The notes: generated by a model not told the origin, from the sequence alone. DNA of 64,000 nt from Agrococcus sp. ARC_14 (GCF_022436485.1 NZ_JAKUDO010000001.1:372001-436000), one strand, 5' to 3'. Shown: positions 53,104-61,540, numbered from the stretch's first letter. Translations and numbers: made by a program.

Positions 53104-54318
53104 ATGCGCTCTCCGGTCTCCGACTATCTCGAAGAGGTGCGCGGCTCGTGCATGGACGGCGGCGACGAGGGGCAGCTCGCGAGCTACATCCCCGAGCTCG
53201 CCGCGGTCGACCCCGACCGCTTCGCCATCGCCCTGTGCACCGTCGACGGCACCGTCTACGCGGTGGGCGATGTCGAGCAGCGCTTCACCATCCAGTCGAT
53301 GTCGAAGCCCTTCGCCTATGCGCTCGCGCTCGCCGATCGCGGGCTCGCGGGCGTGCTGGAGCACGTGGGCGTCGAGCCATCGGGGGATGCGTTCAACGAG
53401 ATCTCGATGGAGGACGACGGGCGCCCGCGGAACCCGATGGTCAACATCGGCGCGATCACCACGCACGCGCTCGTCGGCCCGCCGGAGGCGACGGCCGAGC
53501 AGAGCACGGCGCGCGTGATCCAGGGGCTCTCGGCCTTCGCCGGCAGGCAGCTGGAGGTCGACGAGCAGGTCTTCGCCTCCGAGCGCGAGACCGCCGACCG
53601 CAACATGGCGCTCGCCTACCTGGTGCGCGCGCAGGGCAAGCTCGAGGACGACCCGCGCGACGCCGTCGACGGCTACACGCGGCAGTGCTCGCTGCAGGTC
53701 GACGTGCGCGATCTCGCGGTGATGGCGATGACGCTCGCCTCGAGCGGCCGCAACCCCGTGACGGGCGAGCAGGTCGTGCCCGCGTGGGTCTGTCGGCAGG
53801 TGCTGAGCGTGATGGCGACCTGCGGCATGTACGACGCAGCCGGCGACTGGATGAGCAACGTCGGCATCCCCGCGAAGAGCGGCGTCTCGGGCGGGGTGCT
53901 CGGTGCGCTGCCCGGTCAGGTGGGCATCGGCGTCTTCTCGCCAAGGCTCGACGAGTTCGGCAACAGCGTGCGCGCGGTGCGCGCCTGCGAGCGGCTCTCG
54001 AACGACATGGGACTGCACCTGATGCAGGCGCCCGAGATCGCCTCGACCGTGCTGCACGGGGTGGTCGAGCCCGACGACGACGGCGATCAGCTGCGCGAGG
54101 TCCGGCTGCAGGGCACGATGCACTTCGCGGCTGCCGAGGTCGCGCTGCGCCAGCTCGAGCAGGTGCCCGAGGACGCCGCCCCGGTCGTGCTCGACCTCAC
54201 GCGCGTGAGCTCTGCGAACGACGTCGGCAGACGGATGCTGCGGGAGGGCGTTCGGCGGCTGCAGCTCGACGGTCACCAGGTGCGGGTGGACGACCCGAAC
54301 GGCGTGCTCGACGACTGA
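53104..54318 (+). CDS. glsA: Glutaminase with C-terminal STAS domain
   Basis: Glutaminase converts glutamine to glutamate and ammonia. The 404-aa protein has the serine-hydrolase-like catalytic SMSKPF (SxxK), GDAFNEISMEDDGRPRNPMV, NIGAITTHALV, and the lid/core GYTRQCSLQVDVRDLAVMA and GIPAKSGVSGGVLGALPGQV. From about residue 335 a STAS domain follows (VRLQGTMHFAAAEVALRQL, VVLDLTRVSSANDVGRRML), which may sense nucleotides or mediate assembly. The start is leaderless. Confidence 0.92.
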   Translation: MRSPVSDYLEEVRGSCMDGGDEGQLASYIPELAAVDPDRFAIALCTVDGTVYAVGDVEQRFTIQSMSKPFAYALALADRGLAGVLEHVGVEPSGDAFNEISMEDDGRPRNPMVNIGAITTHALVGPPEATAEQSTARVIQGLSAFAGRQLEVDEQVFASERETADRNMALAYLVRAQGKLEDDPRDAVDGYTRQCSLQVDVRDLAVMAMTLASSGRNPVTGEQVVPAWVCRQVLSVMATCGMYDAAGDWMSNVGIPAKSGVSGGVLGALPGQVGIGVFSPRLDEFGNSVRAVRACERLSNDMGLHLMQAPEIASTVLHGVVEPDDDGDQLREVRLQGTMHFAAAEVALRQLEQVPEDAAPVVLDLTRVSSANDVGRRMLREGVRRLQLDGHQVRVDDPNGVLDD

Positions 54319-54336
54319 CCACGCTCGCGTCGTCTA

Positions 54337-54365
54337 TTGACTATCGATAGATAGTGCGCGAGCAT
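54337..54365 (+). promoter_or_regulatory. DUF2975-xre promoter with embedded palindrome
   Basis: -35 TTGACT (54337-54342), 17 bp, -10 GAGCAT (54360-54365), then six bases to ATG 54372. The perfect 10-bp palindrome CTATCGATAG (54341-54350), followed by a half repeat ATAG, lies in the spacer and is a likely operator for the downstream HTH protein. Confidence 0.6.
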
Positions 54366-54371
54366 CGATGC

Positions 54372-54851
54372 ATGCTCCGCTCTCGTCTGACCGTGCTCCT
54401 GCTCCGCGCCTTGCTCGTGATCGCCGCGCTCTGGCTCGGCGTGCTGCTCGTGCTGTCGCTGCCCGGCAGCCTCTCCGACGAGGCACCGGCCTTCCGCGTG
54501 CCCGCACAGATCGTGCTCTCGCTCGTCATCCTCTGCGTGCTCGTGGTGATCGCCTGCATCTGGCGGCTGCTGACGCTGATCGGCCGCGACCGCATCTTCA
54601 GCGACGCCTCCCGCCGCTGGGTCGACGCGATCGTGTGGGCGCTCGCGATCGGCTGGGGGCTGCTCGCCGCGGGTGCGCTCGTGGTGACGGCGGTGATCTT
54701 CCTCACGCCGGCGCTGCGCGACCCCGGCATCCCGATGGCGCTGTTCGGCCTCGTCGTGCTGGCCTCGCTGCCGGTGCTGCTGATGGTGGTGATGCGCGGC
54801 CTGCTGCGGCAGGCGTCGGGCTACCGCGCAGAGCTCGAGGAGGTCATCTGA
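54372..54851 (+). CDS. DUF2975-family membrane protein
   Basis: The 159-aa protein has four helices and ends LRQASGYRAELEEVI, as DUF2975 proteins do. DUF2975 genes are almost always paired with a short YozG-like Xre regulator, as here (TGATG overlap). The pair is thought to sense membrane or antibiotic stress; that role is not established. ATG 54372 (MLRSRLTVLLLRALL) is chosen over an in-frame GTG at 54354 because it fits the promoter and the helix start. Confidence 0.8.
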   Translation: MLRSRLTVLLLRALLVIAALWLGVLLVLSLPGSLSDEAPAFRVPAQIVLSLVILCVLVVIACIWRLLTLIGRDRIFSDASRRWVDAIVWALAIGWGLLAAGALVVTAVIFLTPALRDPGIPMALFGLVVLASLPVLLMVVMRGLLRQASGYRAELEEVI

Positions 54852-55072
54852 TGGCGATCGTCGTGCGCATCGATGTCGAGCTCGCCAAGCGCAAGCTGAG
54901 CGTCGGCGAGTTCGCCGAGCGGGTCGGCCTGACGCCGGCGAACGTGGCGGTGCTGAAGAACGGCCGCGCGAAGGCGGTGCGCTTCACGACGCTCGATGCC
55001 ATGTGCCGCGTGCTCGGCTGCCAGCCCGGCGACCTCCTCGAGTGGGTGGCAGATGACGAGGCGGATGCCTAG
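54851..55072 (+). CDS. YozG-like Xre-family transcriptional regulator
   Basis: The 73-aa protein is a single helix-turn-helix (KLSVGEFAERVGLTPANVAV then LKNGRAKAVRFTTLDAMCRV) ending with LGCQPGDLLEWV, the standard YozG form. It overlaps the DUF2975 stop by one base. Autoregulation through the CTATCGATAG palindrome is inferred. Confidence 0.88.
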   Translation: MAIVVRIDVELAKRKLSVGEFAERVGLTPANVAVLKNGRAKAVRFTTLDAMCRVLGCQPGDLLEWVADDEADA

Positions 55073-55083
55073 ACCCGGCTGAT

Positions 55084-55118
55084 GCGCGGAGGCTCCGCAT
55101 CGAGCGGAGCCTCCGCGC
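55084..55118. terminator. Bidirectional hairpin terminator
   Basis: GCGCGGAGGCTCCGC (55084-55098) pairs perfectly with GCGGAGCCTCCGCGC (55104-55118) around the loop ATCGA. It lies between the convergent Xre and PTS IIC genes. Confidence 0.8.
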
Positions 55119-55140
55119 GCTCGCACGCCGTCGGCGAGCC

Positions 55141-56640
55141 TCACGCCTGCGTGTTCGCCTCCGCGGCCCTCGCCTCGGCGGCCTTCGCCTCGGCGGCGAC
55201 GGCTGCGAGGTGGGCGTCGCGCTTCGCGCCGGGCACCCATCCGCGATCGACGACACGCTTCTGGAAGATCGACGCGGCAACCACCAGCACCACCGCGATG
55301 AGGATGCAGACCACCACGCCGGGGCCGGTGCCGCCGAGCAGGCCGACGCCGATCAGCGTGCCGAACCATCCGAAGTCTGCGTCGCCGAACGTCGTGTTCG
55401 CGAAGCCGAACTCGCCGAGCACGAGCAGCAGCAGCGCCGGCAGGATCGTGATGATCACACCGTTCACGAAGCCGCCGACCGCGGCCCCGATCCGGCCGCC
55501 CGTGGCATTGCCGAAGACGCCGGCACCGCCACCCGTGAAGAAGTGCGGCACCATGCCGGGCAGGATCAGTGCGAGGCCGAAGGCAGGGTTGAGCCAGATG
55601 GCGATGAGCCCCAGCGCGATGAGGCCGCCTGCGAACGAGGAGAGGAACCCGATCAGCACGGCATTGGCTGCATACGGGAAGACGATCGGGATGTCGAGCG
55701 CGGGCTTCGCCCCCGGGACGACCTTCTCGGCGATTCCCTGGAAGGCCGGCACGAGCTCGCCCAGCACGGTGCGGACGCCGTAGAGGATCACCGCGACGCC
55801 GACTCCGAACTGCAGCGCCTGCATGAGCCCCGCCATGACGGCAGAGCCTGCATCGGCGCTGCCGAAGATCGCGATCGTCTCCTCGGGGATGGCGATGAGG
55901 CCCCAGATCACGAAGACCTCATAGATGAGCACCATCGACAGCGCGGTGGCGACGGTCGAGTCGCGCAGGAACTTCAGCCCCTGCGGGAAGCGGATCTCCT
56001 CGGTCGAGCGGCTCCTCCGCCCGGTGACCTGGCCGGCAGCACCGGCGGCGATGTAGCCGAGCGTGCCGAAGTGCCCGATCGCGATCGAGTCGTCACCGGT
56101 GATCTTCTTCATCCAGGGATGCGCGAAGGCCGGCATCACCACCATGATCACGCCCAGCAGCAGCGCGCCCACCAGCACGACGAGCCAGCTGAGCTCCTCG
56201 CCGAAGCCGACCGTCAGCACCACCGAGAGCAGCAGCGCCATGAACACCATGTGGTGACCGGTGAGGAAGATGTAGCGCAGCGGCGTGAAGCGCGCGAGCG
56301 CGAGCATCACGAGGAAGCCGAGCACGAGCACGTATGCGCTGGTGGCGCCGTACTGCTCGGAGGCGATCGCGGTGATGACCTCGTTCGTGGGGATGACGCC
56401 CTGCGCACCGGTGACGGCGAGGATGAGATCCCCGAGCGGCGTCAGGGAGGCGACCACGACGCCGGCGCCGGCGCCCAGGATCAGGAAGCCGAGGGCAGCC
56501 TTGAGGCCGCCGCCGATGACCTGGCCCGCTGAGCGGCCGAGTGCGATCAGGCCGACCGCGGTGATGATGCCGATGAGATAGGCGGGCACGTTGAGGATCT
56601 GCTGCCCGATGAAGTCGAGGATGTCGACGAACCACTCCAT
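55141..56640 (-). CDS. ulaA: PTS ascorbate-type EIIC component (UlaA/SgaT-like)
   Basis: The 499-aa permease has about eleven helices and UlaA-type sequence (MEWFVDILDFIGQQILNVPA, HHMVFMALLLSVV, GMVPHFFTGGGAGVFGNATG). Its tail is Ala-rich (AEAKAAEARAAEANTQA). In E. coli UlaA imports L-ascorbate with UlaB/UlaC phosphorylation, but members of this family elsewhere carry other sugars or polyols. ATG 56640 is downstream of EIIB (56678) in the same operon. Adjacency to a ROK repressor and transketolase, and the absence of ulaD/E/F-type enzymes, leaves the substrate open. Confidence 0.9.
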   Translation of the reverse strand: MEWFVDILDFIGQQILNVPAYLIGIITAVGLIALGRSAGQVIGGGLKAALGFLILGAGAGVVVASLTPLGDLILAVTGAQGVIPTNEVITAIASEQYGATSAYVLVLGFLVMLALARFTPLRYIFLTGHHMVFMALLLSVVLTVGFGEELSWLVVLVGALLLGVIMVVMPAFAHPWMKKITGDDSIAIGHFGTLGYIAAGAAGQVTGRRSRSTEEIRFPQGLKFLRDSTVATALSMVLIYEVFVIWGLIAIPEETIAIFGSADAGSAVMAGLMQALQFGVGVAVILYGVRTVLGELVPAFQGIAEKVVPGAKPALDIPIVFPYAANAVLIGFLSSFAGGLIALGLIAIWLNPAFGLALILPGMVPHFFTGGGAGVFGNATGGRIGAAVGGFVNGVIITILPALLLLVLGEFGFANTTFGDADFGWFGTLIGVGLLGGTGPGVVVCILIAVVLVVAASIFQKRVVDRGWVPGAKRDAHLAAVAAEAKAAEARAAEANTQA

Positions 56641-56677
56641 TGTGGTGCTCCTTCGCTGAGGTGGGGACGGAAGGCGA

Positions 56678-56950
56678 TCAGCCGAGCTGCGCCGTGAGCT
56701 TGTCGGTGATCTCTTGGACGTCGGTGAAGTTGTTGATGACGATGACTGCGGCCGGCACGTCGCCGATCTCGCTCGCCAGGTCGTCAGAGGTGAGCACGAC
56801 GTCGGCGGTGCGCGCCATGCCGCGGGCGACACCGATGTCGGCTGCCTCCACGTCGCCGTCGACGCCCATCGCGCGCAGCGCCTTCTCCGCGTTCATCTTC
56901 AGCAGCACCGAGGTTCCGATGCCCATGCCACAGACGGCGACGATCTTCAT
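56678..56950 (-). CDS. ulaB: PTS EIIB component (UlaB-like)
   Basis: The 90-aa protein has the phospho-accepting Cys at residue 7 in MKIVAVCGMGIGTSVLLKMN and the usual size of lactose/ascorbate-type EIIB domains. It passes phosphate from EIIA to the incoming substrate in EIIC. It lies between the EIIA and EIIC genes with short gaps and a CTCTC-type upstream ribosome-binding region (GAGAGGACTC on the minus strand). Confidence 0.92.
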   Translation of the reverse strand: MKIVAVCGMGIGTSVLLKMNAEKALRAMGVDGDVEAADIGVARGMARTADVVLTSDDLASEIGDVPAAVIVINNFTDVQEITDKLTAQLG

Positions 56951-56968
56951 GAGAGTCCTCTCGTTGGT

Positions 56969-57424
56969 TCAAGCAAGGGAATGCTGCGCGAGCAGCTCGC
57001 GCACGGTGGCCGGGGAGTCCGCGGCGAGCAGCTCGGCGAGCACGGCGTCGTCGGCGAGCACGGCCGCGAGCGCGGACATGATCTCGATGTGTCCGTCGTG
57101 GTCGACGGCGGCCAGCCCGACCACCAGTCGCACCGGATCGTTGACCGCGTGCCCGAAGGGCACGGGCTCGGCGAGCGAGAGCCAGCTGATGCCGGTCCGC
57201 AGCACGGCCGCCGACGGTCGGGAGTGGGCGAGCGCGAAGCCGGGTGCGATGACGATGTAGGGGCCGTGCTCGTCGATGGCTGCGAGCATCTGCTCGGTGT
57301 AGTCGTCGGTCGTCACGCCGGTGGCGACGAGGCGGTCGCCCGCCAGCCGCACCGCAGCACGCCAGTCCTCGGCATGCGCGAGCGTGCCGATCGCTGCCTC
57401 CGGCAGTGCGTCTGCGAGGTTCAC
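56969..57424 (-). CDS. ulaC: PTS EIIA component (UlaC-like)
   Basis: The 151-aa protein is a mannitol/fructose-type EIIA domain with the phospho-histidine in YIVIAPGFALAHSRPSAAVL and the partner segment FGHAVNDPVRLVVGLAAVDH. It is the first gene of the PTS operon. GTG 57424 is preceded by GAAGGAGTC. The promoter (TAGGCT, 57468-57463) and the ROK operator at 57483-57508 lie just upstream. Confidence 0.9.
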   Translation of the reverse strand: MNLADALPEAAIGTLAHAEDWRAAVRLAGDRLVATGVTTDDYTEQMLAAIDEHGPYIVIAPGFALAHSRPSAAVLRTGISWLSLAEPVPFGHAVNDPVRLVVGLAAVDHDGHIEIMSALAAVLADDAVLAELLAADSPATVRELLAQHSLA

Positions 57425-57462
57425 CCGACTCCTTCGTCGCCATGCGTGTCCGACTGGCTGGG

Positions 57463-57508
57463 AGCCTAGTGCAGATCCGCCGACTTTTGCACATCTGTGT
57501 GCGAAAGC
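57463..57508 (-). promoter_or_regulatory. PTS operon promoter with ROK operator copy 1
   Basis: Minus-strand -10 TAGGCT (57468-57463). A 26-bp imperfect dyad (57483-57508) covers the -35 region; its left half is ACTTTTGCACATC and the complement of its right half is GCTTTCGCACACA. The same motif recurs at 58761-58786, so a shared repressor, most simply the ROK protein, is indicated. Confidence 0.7.
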
Positions 57509-57536
57509 CGCGCGCGGCGCTCGGCGCGCCGCAGCC

Positions 57537-58736
57537 TCAGGATCGGCCGATGGGTGTGCGGGTCAGCGCGCTGATGCGCTCCGGATCGAACAGCGCATCC
57601 TGCACCAGCAGGGATGCGCCCCGGACGCCGGCGCGCATGCCGAGGCGGGCGCGCTCGACCACGAGGCCCTGCCGGGCGAAGGCGTGGCTGGCGCGGAACA
57701 CCGCCTGGCGGATGGCCGCGATGAATCGGTCGCCTGCCTCCGCCAGGTTGCCGCCGACCACGACCGCCGTGGGGTTGATGAGGCCGACGACATCCGCGAT
57801 CGCGAAGCCGATCACCTCGCCGACGGCCTCGACCGCCGCGATCGCCTCCGCATCCCCTCGCTCGACCAGCCGCACGATGTCGGCGCTCGTGCGCACCCGC
57901 ACGCCGTCACGATCCTGCCCGTCGCGCGCGAGCGACTCCCGCACCGTGCCGCCGGAGGCGACGGTCTCGAGCCGTCGCAGCGGCTCGCTCAGACCGGTGC
58001 GCAGCGGCGCGCTCAGCTGGCCGGCGCCGCCCCTGCCTCCCCGATAGACGCGGCCGTCGAGCACCAGCGCGCAGCCGACGCCGATGCCGGCCTTCACGAC
58101 GACGAGGTCGCGATGCTCCGGCCACGCGAGGCGCGATTCGCCGATGGCGAGGATGTTCGCGTCGCGATCCACGGACACGACGATGTCCGCAGGCAGGACG
58201 CCGAGGTGGTCGCGCACCCGGACGTCGTCCCACCGGGGGTCGAGCTGGGGGCTGCCGAGCGTGCCGCTCGACGCGTCGACGGGCCCTGGCACCCCGATGC
58301 CGATCCCGCGGACGTCCTCGAACGAGCGGTCGACGCTGCGCAGCAGATGCTCGAACACCTGCATCGCCCAGCTGAAGATGTCGTCAGGGCCGTCGAACAG
58401 CCCGATGTCCGCCTCGTCCTCGCACAGCACCGTGCTGATGAGGTCGGTGACGCCCACACGGGTATGGCTGCTCCCGATGTCCATCGCGAGCAGCAGCCCG
58501 GCGTCCTTGGCGAGCGCGAACGAGCTCGCCGGCCGGCCGCCGCTGCTGTCCACCTGGCCTGCGCGGAGGATCAGGCCCGCCTCCAGCAGCTCGTCGAGCC
58601 GCTTCGCGAGCGTGACGCGCGACCAGCCGAGATGCTCGATCAGGCCGCTCCTCGTGGTCGCAGCACCGGATCGGATCAGATCGAGCACGACGCCGGAGCC
58701 CGTCTGCGGGATGCGCTGCTGCACGAGCTCGGTCAT
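57537..58736 (-). CDS. ROK-family transcriptional repressor
   Basis: The 399-aa protein has an N-terminal MarR-like helix-turn-helix (ATTRSGLIEHLGWSRVTLAK) and a ROK sugar-kinase-like domain (LLLAMDIGSSHTRVGVTDLI, RGIGIGVPGPVDASSGTL, VKAGIGVGCALVLDG, VVVGGNLAEAGDRFIAAIRQ). The Cys-rich zinc motif CxCGxxGCxE of classical ROK proteins is missing: that position reads LRRLETVASGGTVRES. It is divergent from the transketolase gene and lies upstream of the PTS operon; matching 26-bp sites in both promoters suggest it controls both. Confidence 0.88.
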   Translation of the reverse strand: MTELVQQRIPQTGSGVVLDLIRSGAATTRSGLIEHLGWSRVTLAKRLDELLEAGLILRAGQVDSSGGRPASSFALAKDAGLLLAMDIGSSHTRVGVTDLISTVLCEDEADIGLFDGPDDIFSWAMQVFEHLLRSVDRSFEDVRGIGIGVPGPVDASSGTLGSPQLDPRWDDVRVRDHLGVLPADIVVSVDRDANILAIGESRLAWPEHRDLVVVKAGIGVGCALVLDGRVYRGGRGGAGQLSAPLRTGLSEPLRRLETVASGGTVRESLARDGQDRDGVRVRTSADIVRLVERGDAEAIAAVEAVGEVIGFAIADVVGLINPTAVVVGGNLAEAGDRFIAAIRQAVFRASHAFARQGLVVERARLGMRAGVRGASLLVQDALFDPERISALTRTPIGRS

Positions 58737-58757
58737 CGGCGTCTCTCCTGGGTCGCG

Positions 58758-58786
58758 TTGACTTTTGCATAGAAGTATACGAAAGT
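58758..58786 (+). promoter_or_regulatory. Transketolase/ROK divergent promoter with operator copy 2
   Basis: -35 TTGACT (58758-58763), 17 bp, GAAAGT (58781-58786). The dyad at 58761-58786 has left half ACTTTTGCATAGA and right half AGTATACGAAAGT, matching the site at 57483. On the minus strand TATACT (58779-58774) is a good -10 for the ROK gene, so binding could repress both directions. Confidence 0.7.
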
Positions 58787-58793
58787 GGCCGCT

Positions 58794-60875
58794 ATGGCCA
58801 ACGACGTCAGAGACATCCTGCCCGAGTTCATCCGCGGCACCGACTCTGCGGCCGAGCGCCGTGCGGTCGCCTCGGCCATCGCGATCCCGGCGCACGTCGT
58901 GCAGTCGAAGGGACACGGCCACGCCGGCACGGCGATGGCGATGGCGCCGCTCGCGCACGTGCTGTTCCACCGGGTGCTCCGACACGACCCGGCGGATCCG
59001 GACTGGGAGGGGCGGGATCGCTTCGTCCTGTCGGCGGGGCACGCGAGCCTGCTGCTCTACACGCAGCTGCATCTGACGGGCTACGGCCTTGCGCTCAGCG
59101 ATCTGGCGGCGAGCCGCTCGCTCGACTCGCGCACGCCTGGGCATCCGGAGCTCGGGCACACCCCGGGCGTGGAGATGTCGACGGGGCCGCTGGGGCAGGG
59201 CGTCGGTGGCGCGGTCGGGCTCGCACTCGCAGCTCGGCGGGATGCTGCCCTGCACGACGCGGGCGCCGGGGTCTGGGATCCCACGATCTTCGTCCTCGCC
59301 GGCGATGGCTGCCTGCAGGAGGGCGTCTCGGCTGAGGCGTCGAGCCTGGCGGGCACGCTGGGGCTCGACAACCTGGTGCTCATCTGGGACGACAACGCCA
59401 TCACGATCGACGGCGGCACCGAGATCGCCTTCGGTGAGGACGTGCGTGCCCGCTACCGGGCATACGGCTGGCGCGTGATCGATGTCGCCGACGCTCGTGA
59501 CCTCGACGCCATCGAGGAGGCTTTGCGAGAGGGCGCGCTGCGAGACGGGGTCCCGACGCTGGTGGCGGTGCGCAGCGTGATCGGCTGGCCGTCGGAGAGG
59601 TTCGGCGGCACCTCGGCGGCGCACGCGGGCGGATTCGGGGCGGAGGACGTCGCCGACGTGCAGGCCGTGCTCGGCTTCGCGCGCGATGCGGAGCTCGAGC
59701 AGCTCGTCGAGCCGGAGGCGTTGGCCTGGACTCGGCGAGCGGTCGAGCGCGGGGCTGCGCTGCATGCGGATTGGGAGGCGCGGAGAACGGCATGGGCTGC
59801 GGCGCACCCTGCGGCTGCCCGGCGCCGCGCGGCACTGCACGCCGCCGCTGCAAGACCCGGCGTGCTGGGCGTGCGCGATCCCGATGTCGGTGGTGCGCTG
59901 GCGCTGCTCGATGCGGTCTCGCTGCCCGAGCCGGGGACGTCGGTGGCCACGCGGAAGACGAGCGGTCTCGTGCTCGCAGCGCTGCAGTCATGGGGTGGGC
60001 TGTTCGGAGGCTCTGCTGATCTCTCGGGCTCCACCAACGTGGCCATACCTGGGTCGGCGGTGACGGCGACTCGGCCCGAAGGGGACTTCGTGCACTTCGG
60101 CATCCGCGAGCACGCGATGGCCGCGATGCTCACCGGCATCGCGCTGCACGGTCTCTGGCGCCCATACGGCTCGACCTATCTCGCGTTCAGCGACTACCAG
60201 CGCCCGGCGATGCGGCTGCAGGCGTTGATGGCGGCACCCGTGATCCACGTGTACACGCACGACTCCGTCGCCGTCGGCGAGGACGGGCCGACGCACCAGC
60301 CCGTCGAGCAGGTCGCGGCCCTGCGCACGATCCCTGGGTTCTCGGTCGTCCGCCCCGCGGATGCAGCCGAGGTGATCGCGGTCTGGCGTCGAGTGCTCAG
60401 TCGTCCGACAGGGCCGGTCGCGCTCGTGCTCTCGCGGCAGGACATCCCGGCGCTGCCGGACGCCGAGCTCCGGCAGGCTGGCGCCGCAGCGGGAGGCTAC
60501 GTCGCCTGGCAGCAGGGCGAGGGTGACGACCTCGCGATCCTGGCCACTGGCAGCGAGGTGCACCTGGCGATCGAAGCGGGGAAGCGCCTCGCTGCGGACG
60601 GCGTCGCGACGCGGGTGGTGTCGATGCCGTGCTGGGAGTGGTTCGAACAGGCGGATGCGGAATGGCGGGACTCGGTGCTGCCTCCGGGGCTGCGCGCCCG
60701 CGTCGCCGTCGAAGCGGGCAGAGGTGATGCCTGGCATCGCTGGGTCGGGCTGGATGGCCGCGTCGTGTCGATCGAGGAGTTCGGTGAGTCGGGTTCCGGG
60801 CCTGCGGTGCTGGAGCGCCGCGGCATCACCGTCGACGCAGTGCTCGCCGCCGCGCGCGCTGTCATCGCGACGTAG
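58794..60875 (+). CDS. tkt: Transketolase paralog
   Basis: The 693-aa protein has the three transketolase domains: thiamine-diphosphate binding (GDGCLQEGVSAEASSLAGTL), PGHPELGHTPGVEMSTGPLG-type phosphosugar loop, pyrimidine-binding domain (GDFVHFGIREHAMAAMLTGI; THDSVAVGEDGPTHQPVEQV) and the C-terminal domain. The family motif GHPG near the N-terminus reads GHAG inside SKGHGHAGTAM. Transketolase moves two-carbon units between sugar phosphates. Its place beside a PTS and ROK repressor, rather than with talA/zwf, suggests a dedicated catabolic copy. ATG 58794 is chosen; GTG 58785 is three codons upstream. Confidence 0.92.
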   Translation: MANDVRDILPEFIRGTDSAAERRAVASAIAIPAHVVQSKGHGHAGTAMAMAPLAHVLFHRVLRHDPADPDWEGRDRFVLSAGHASLLLYTQLHLTGYGLALSDLAASRSLDSRTPGHPELGHTPGVEMSTGPLGQGVGGAVGLALAARRDAALHDAGAGVWDPTIFVLAGDGCLQEGVSAEASSLAGTLGLDNLVLIWDDNAITIDGGTEIAFGEDVRARYRAYGWRVIDVADARDLDAIEEALREGALRDGVPTLVAVRSVIGWPSERFGGTSAAHAGGFGAEDVADVQAVLGFARDAELEQLVEPEALAWTRRAVERGAALHADWEARRTAWAAAHPAAARRRAALHAAAARPGVLGVRDPDVGGALALLDAVSLPEPGTSVATRKTSGLVLAALQSWGGLFGGSADLSGSTNVAIPGSAVTATRPEGDFVHFGIREHAMAAMLTGIALHGLWRPYGSTYLAFSDYQRPAMRLQALMAAPVIHVYTHDSVAVGEDGPTHQPVEQVAALRTIPGFSVVRPADAAEVIAVWRRVLSRPTGPVALVLSRQDIPALPDAELRQAGAAAGGYVAWQQGEGDDLAILATGSEVHLAIEAGKRLAADGVATRVVSMPCWEWFEQADAEWRDSVLPPGLRARVAVEAGRGDAWHRWVGLDGRVVSIEEFGESGSGPAVLERRGITVDAVLAAARAVIAT

Positions 60876-60876
60876 T

Positions 60877-60899
60877 GCCGTCCGTCGGTTCGGGACGGC
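60877..60899. terminator. Hairpin between convergent tkt and TetR genes
   Basis: GCCGTCC (60877-60883) pairs with GGACGGC (60893-60899), three bases after the tkt stop. Confidence 0.5.
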
Positions 60900-60915
60900 T
60901 CGACGCGGGGCGGTC

Positions 60916-61524
60916 TCAGGCGCCGCGCGAGAGCACCGCATCGGCCGCGAGATGGAGCGTCTCGGTCTCGCCGGTCAACTGCGACGCATCCGCGGGCAGC
61001 GCACGCGCGACCCCGAGCCCGTCGATCACGATGCTGAGGAACCGCGCGCAGCGCTCGATGCTGTCGACGGGCAGCGCTCCCTCGGCGGCGAGCACGCCCA
61101 GCCAGTGCTCGATGCGCAGCTCGCCCTGCCGCACCAGCGCGCGGTAGGCGCCGCGGGCCTCGTCGGTGGGCTGCTCGGCGATGAAGGTGTCGGCGATCCG
61201 CATCCAGTTTGCGCGCGCCTCGTCGCCCACGCCCATGAGCCCGACCACCTGTCGCAGGCATCCGACCAGCCGGTCGCGCGCCGGCAGCGACGTGTCGTGG
61301 ATCATGTCATCCGGTGTCACGTGTGCGTAGATGGCCGAGAGCACGGTGTCATGCAGCTCGCGCTGGGTGGGGAAGTGGAACCGCAGTGAGCCCATGCTCA
61401 CGCCCGCGCGCGCAGCCACCGACCGCACGCTCAGCCGCGCGGCGGGATCCTCGCCGATCATCTCTGCCGCAGCGATCAGGATCCTGTCGCGCGAGCTGCG
61501 GGTCGTCTCGTCCTCTGCGGTCAT
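60916..61524 (-). CDS. TetR-family transcriptional regulator
   Basis: The 202-aa protein has a TetR helix-turn-helix (ILIAAAEMIGEDPAARLSVR, SVAARAGVSMGSLRFHFPTQ) and a helical ligand-binding domain. ATG 61524 is chosen because GGAGG lies five bases upstream; in-frame starts at 61536 and beyond exist. It is divergent from a two-helix membrane protein gene. Two near-identical 17-bp palindromes lie between the genes and should be its operators. Confidence 0.9.
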   Translation of the reverse strand: MTAEDETTRSSRDRILIAAAEMIGEDPAARLSVRSVAARAGVSMGSLRFHFPTQRELHDTVLSAIYAHVTPDDMIHDTSLPARDRLVGCLRQVVGLMGVGDEARANWMRIADTFIAEQPTDEARGAYRALVRQGELRIEHWLGVLAAEGALPVDSIERCARFLSIVIDGLGVARALPADASQLTGETETLHLAADAVLSRGA

Positions 61525-61540
61525 CTCAGCCTCCATCACC

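Noticed and set aside
55141..57424. Calling the PTS an L-ascorbate transporter outright
   Set aside because: Family naming comes from E. coli UlaABC. The neighbours here are a transketolase and ROK repressor, not ascorbate enzymes, so only the family type is claimed.
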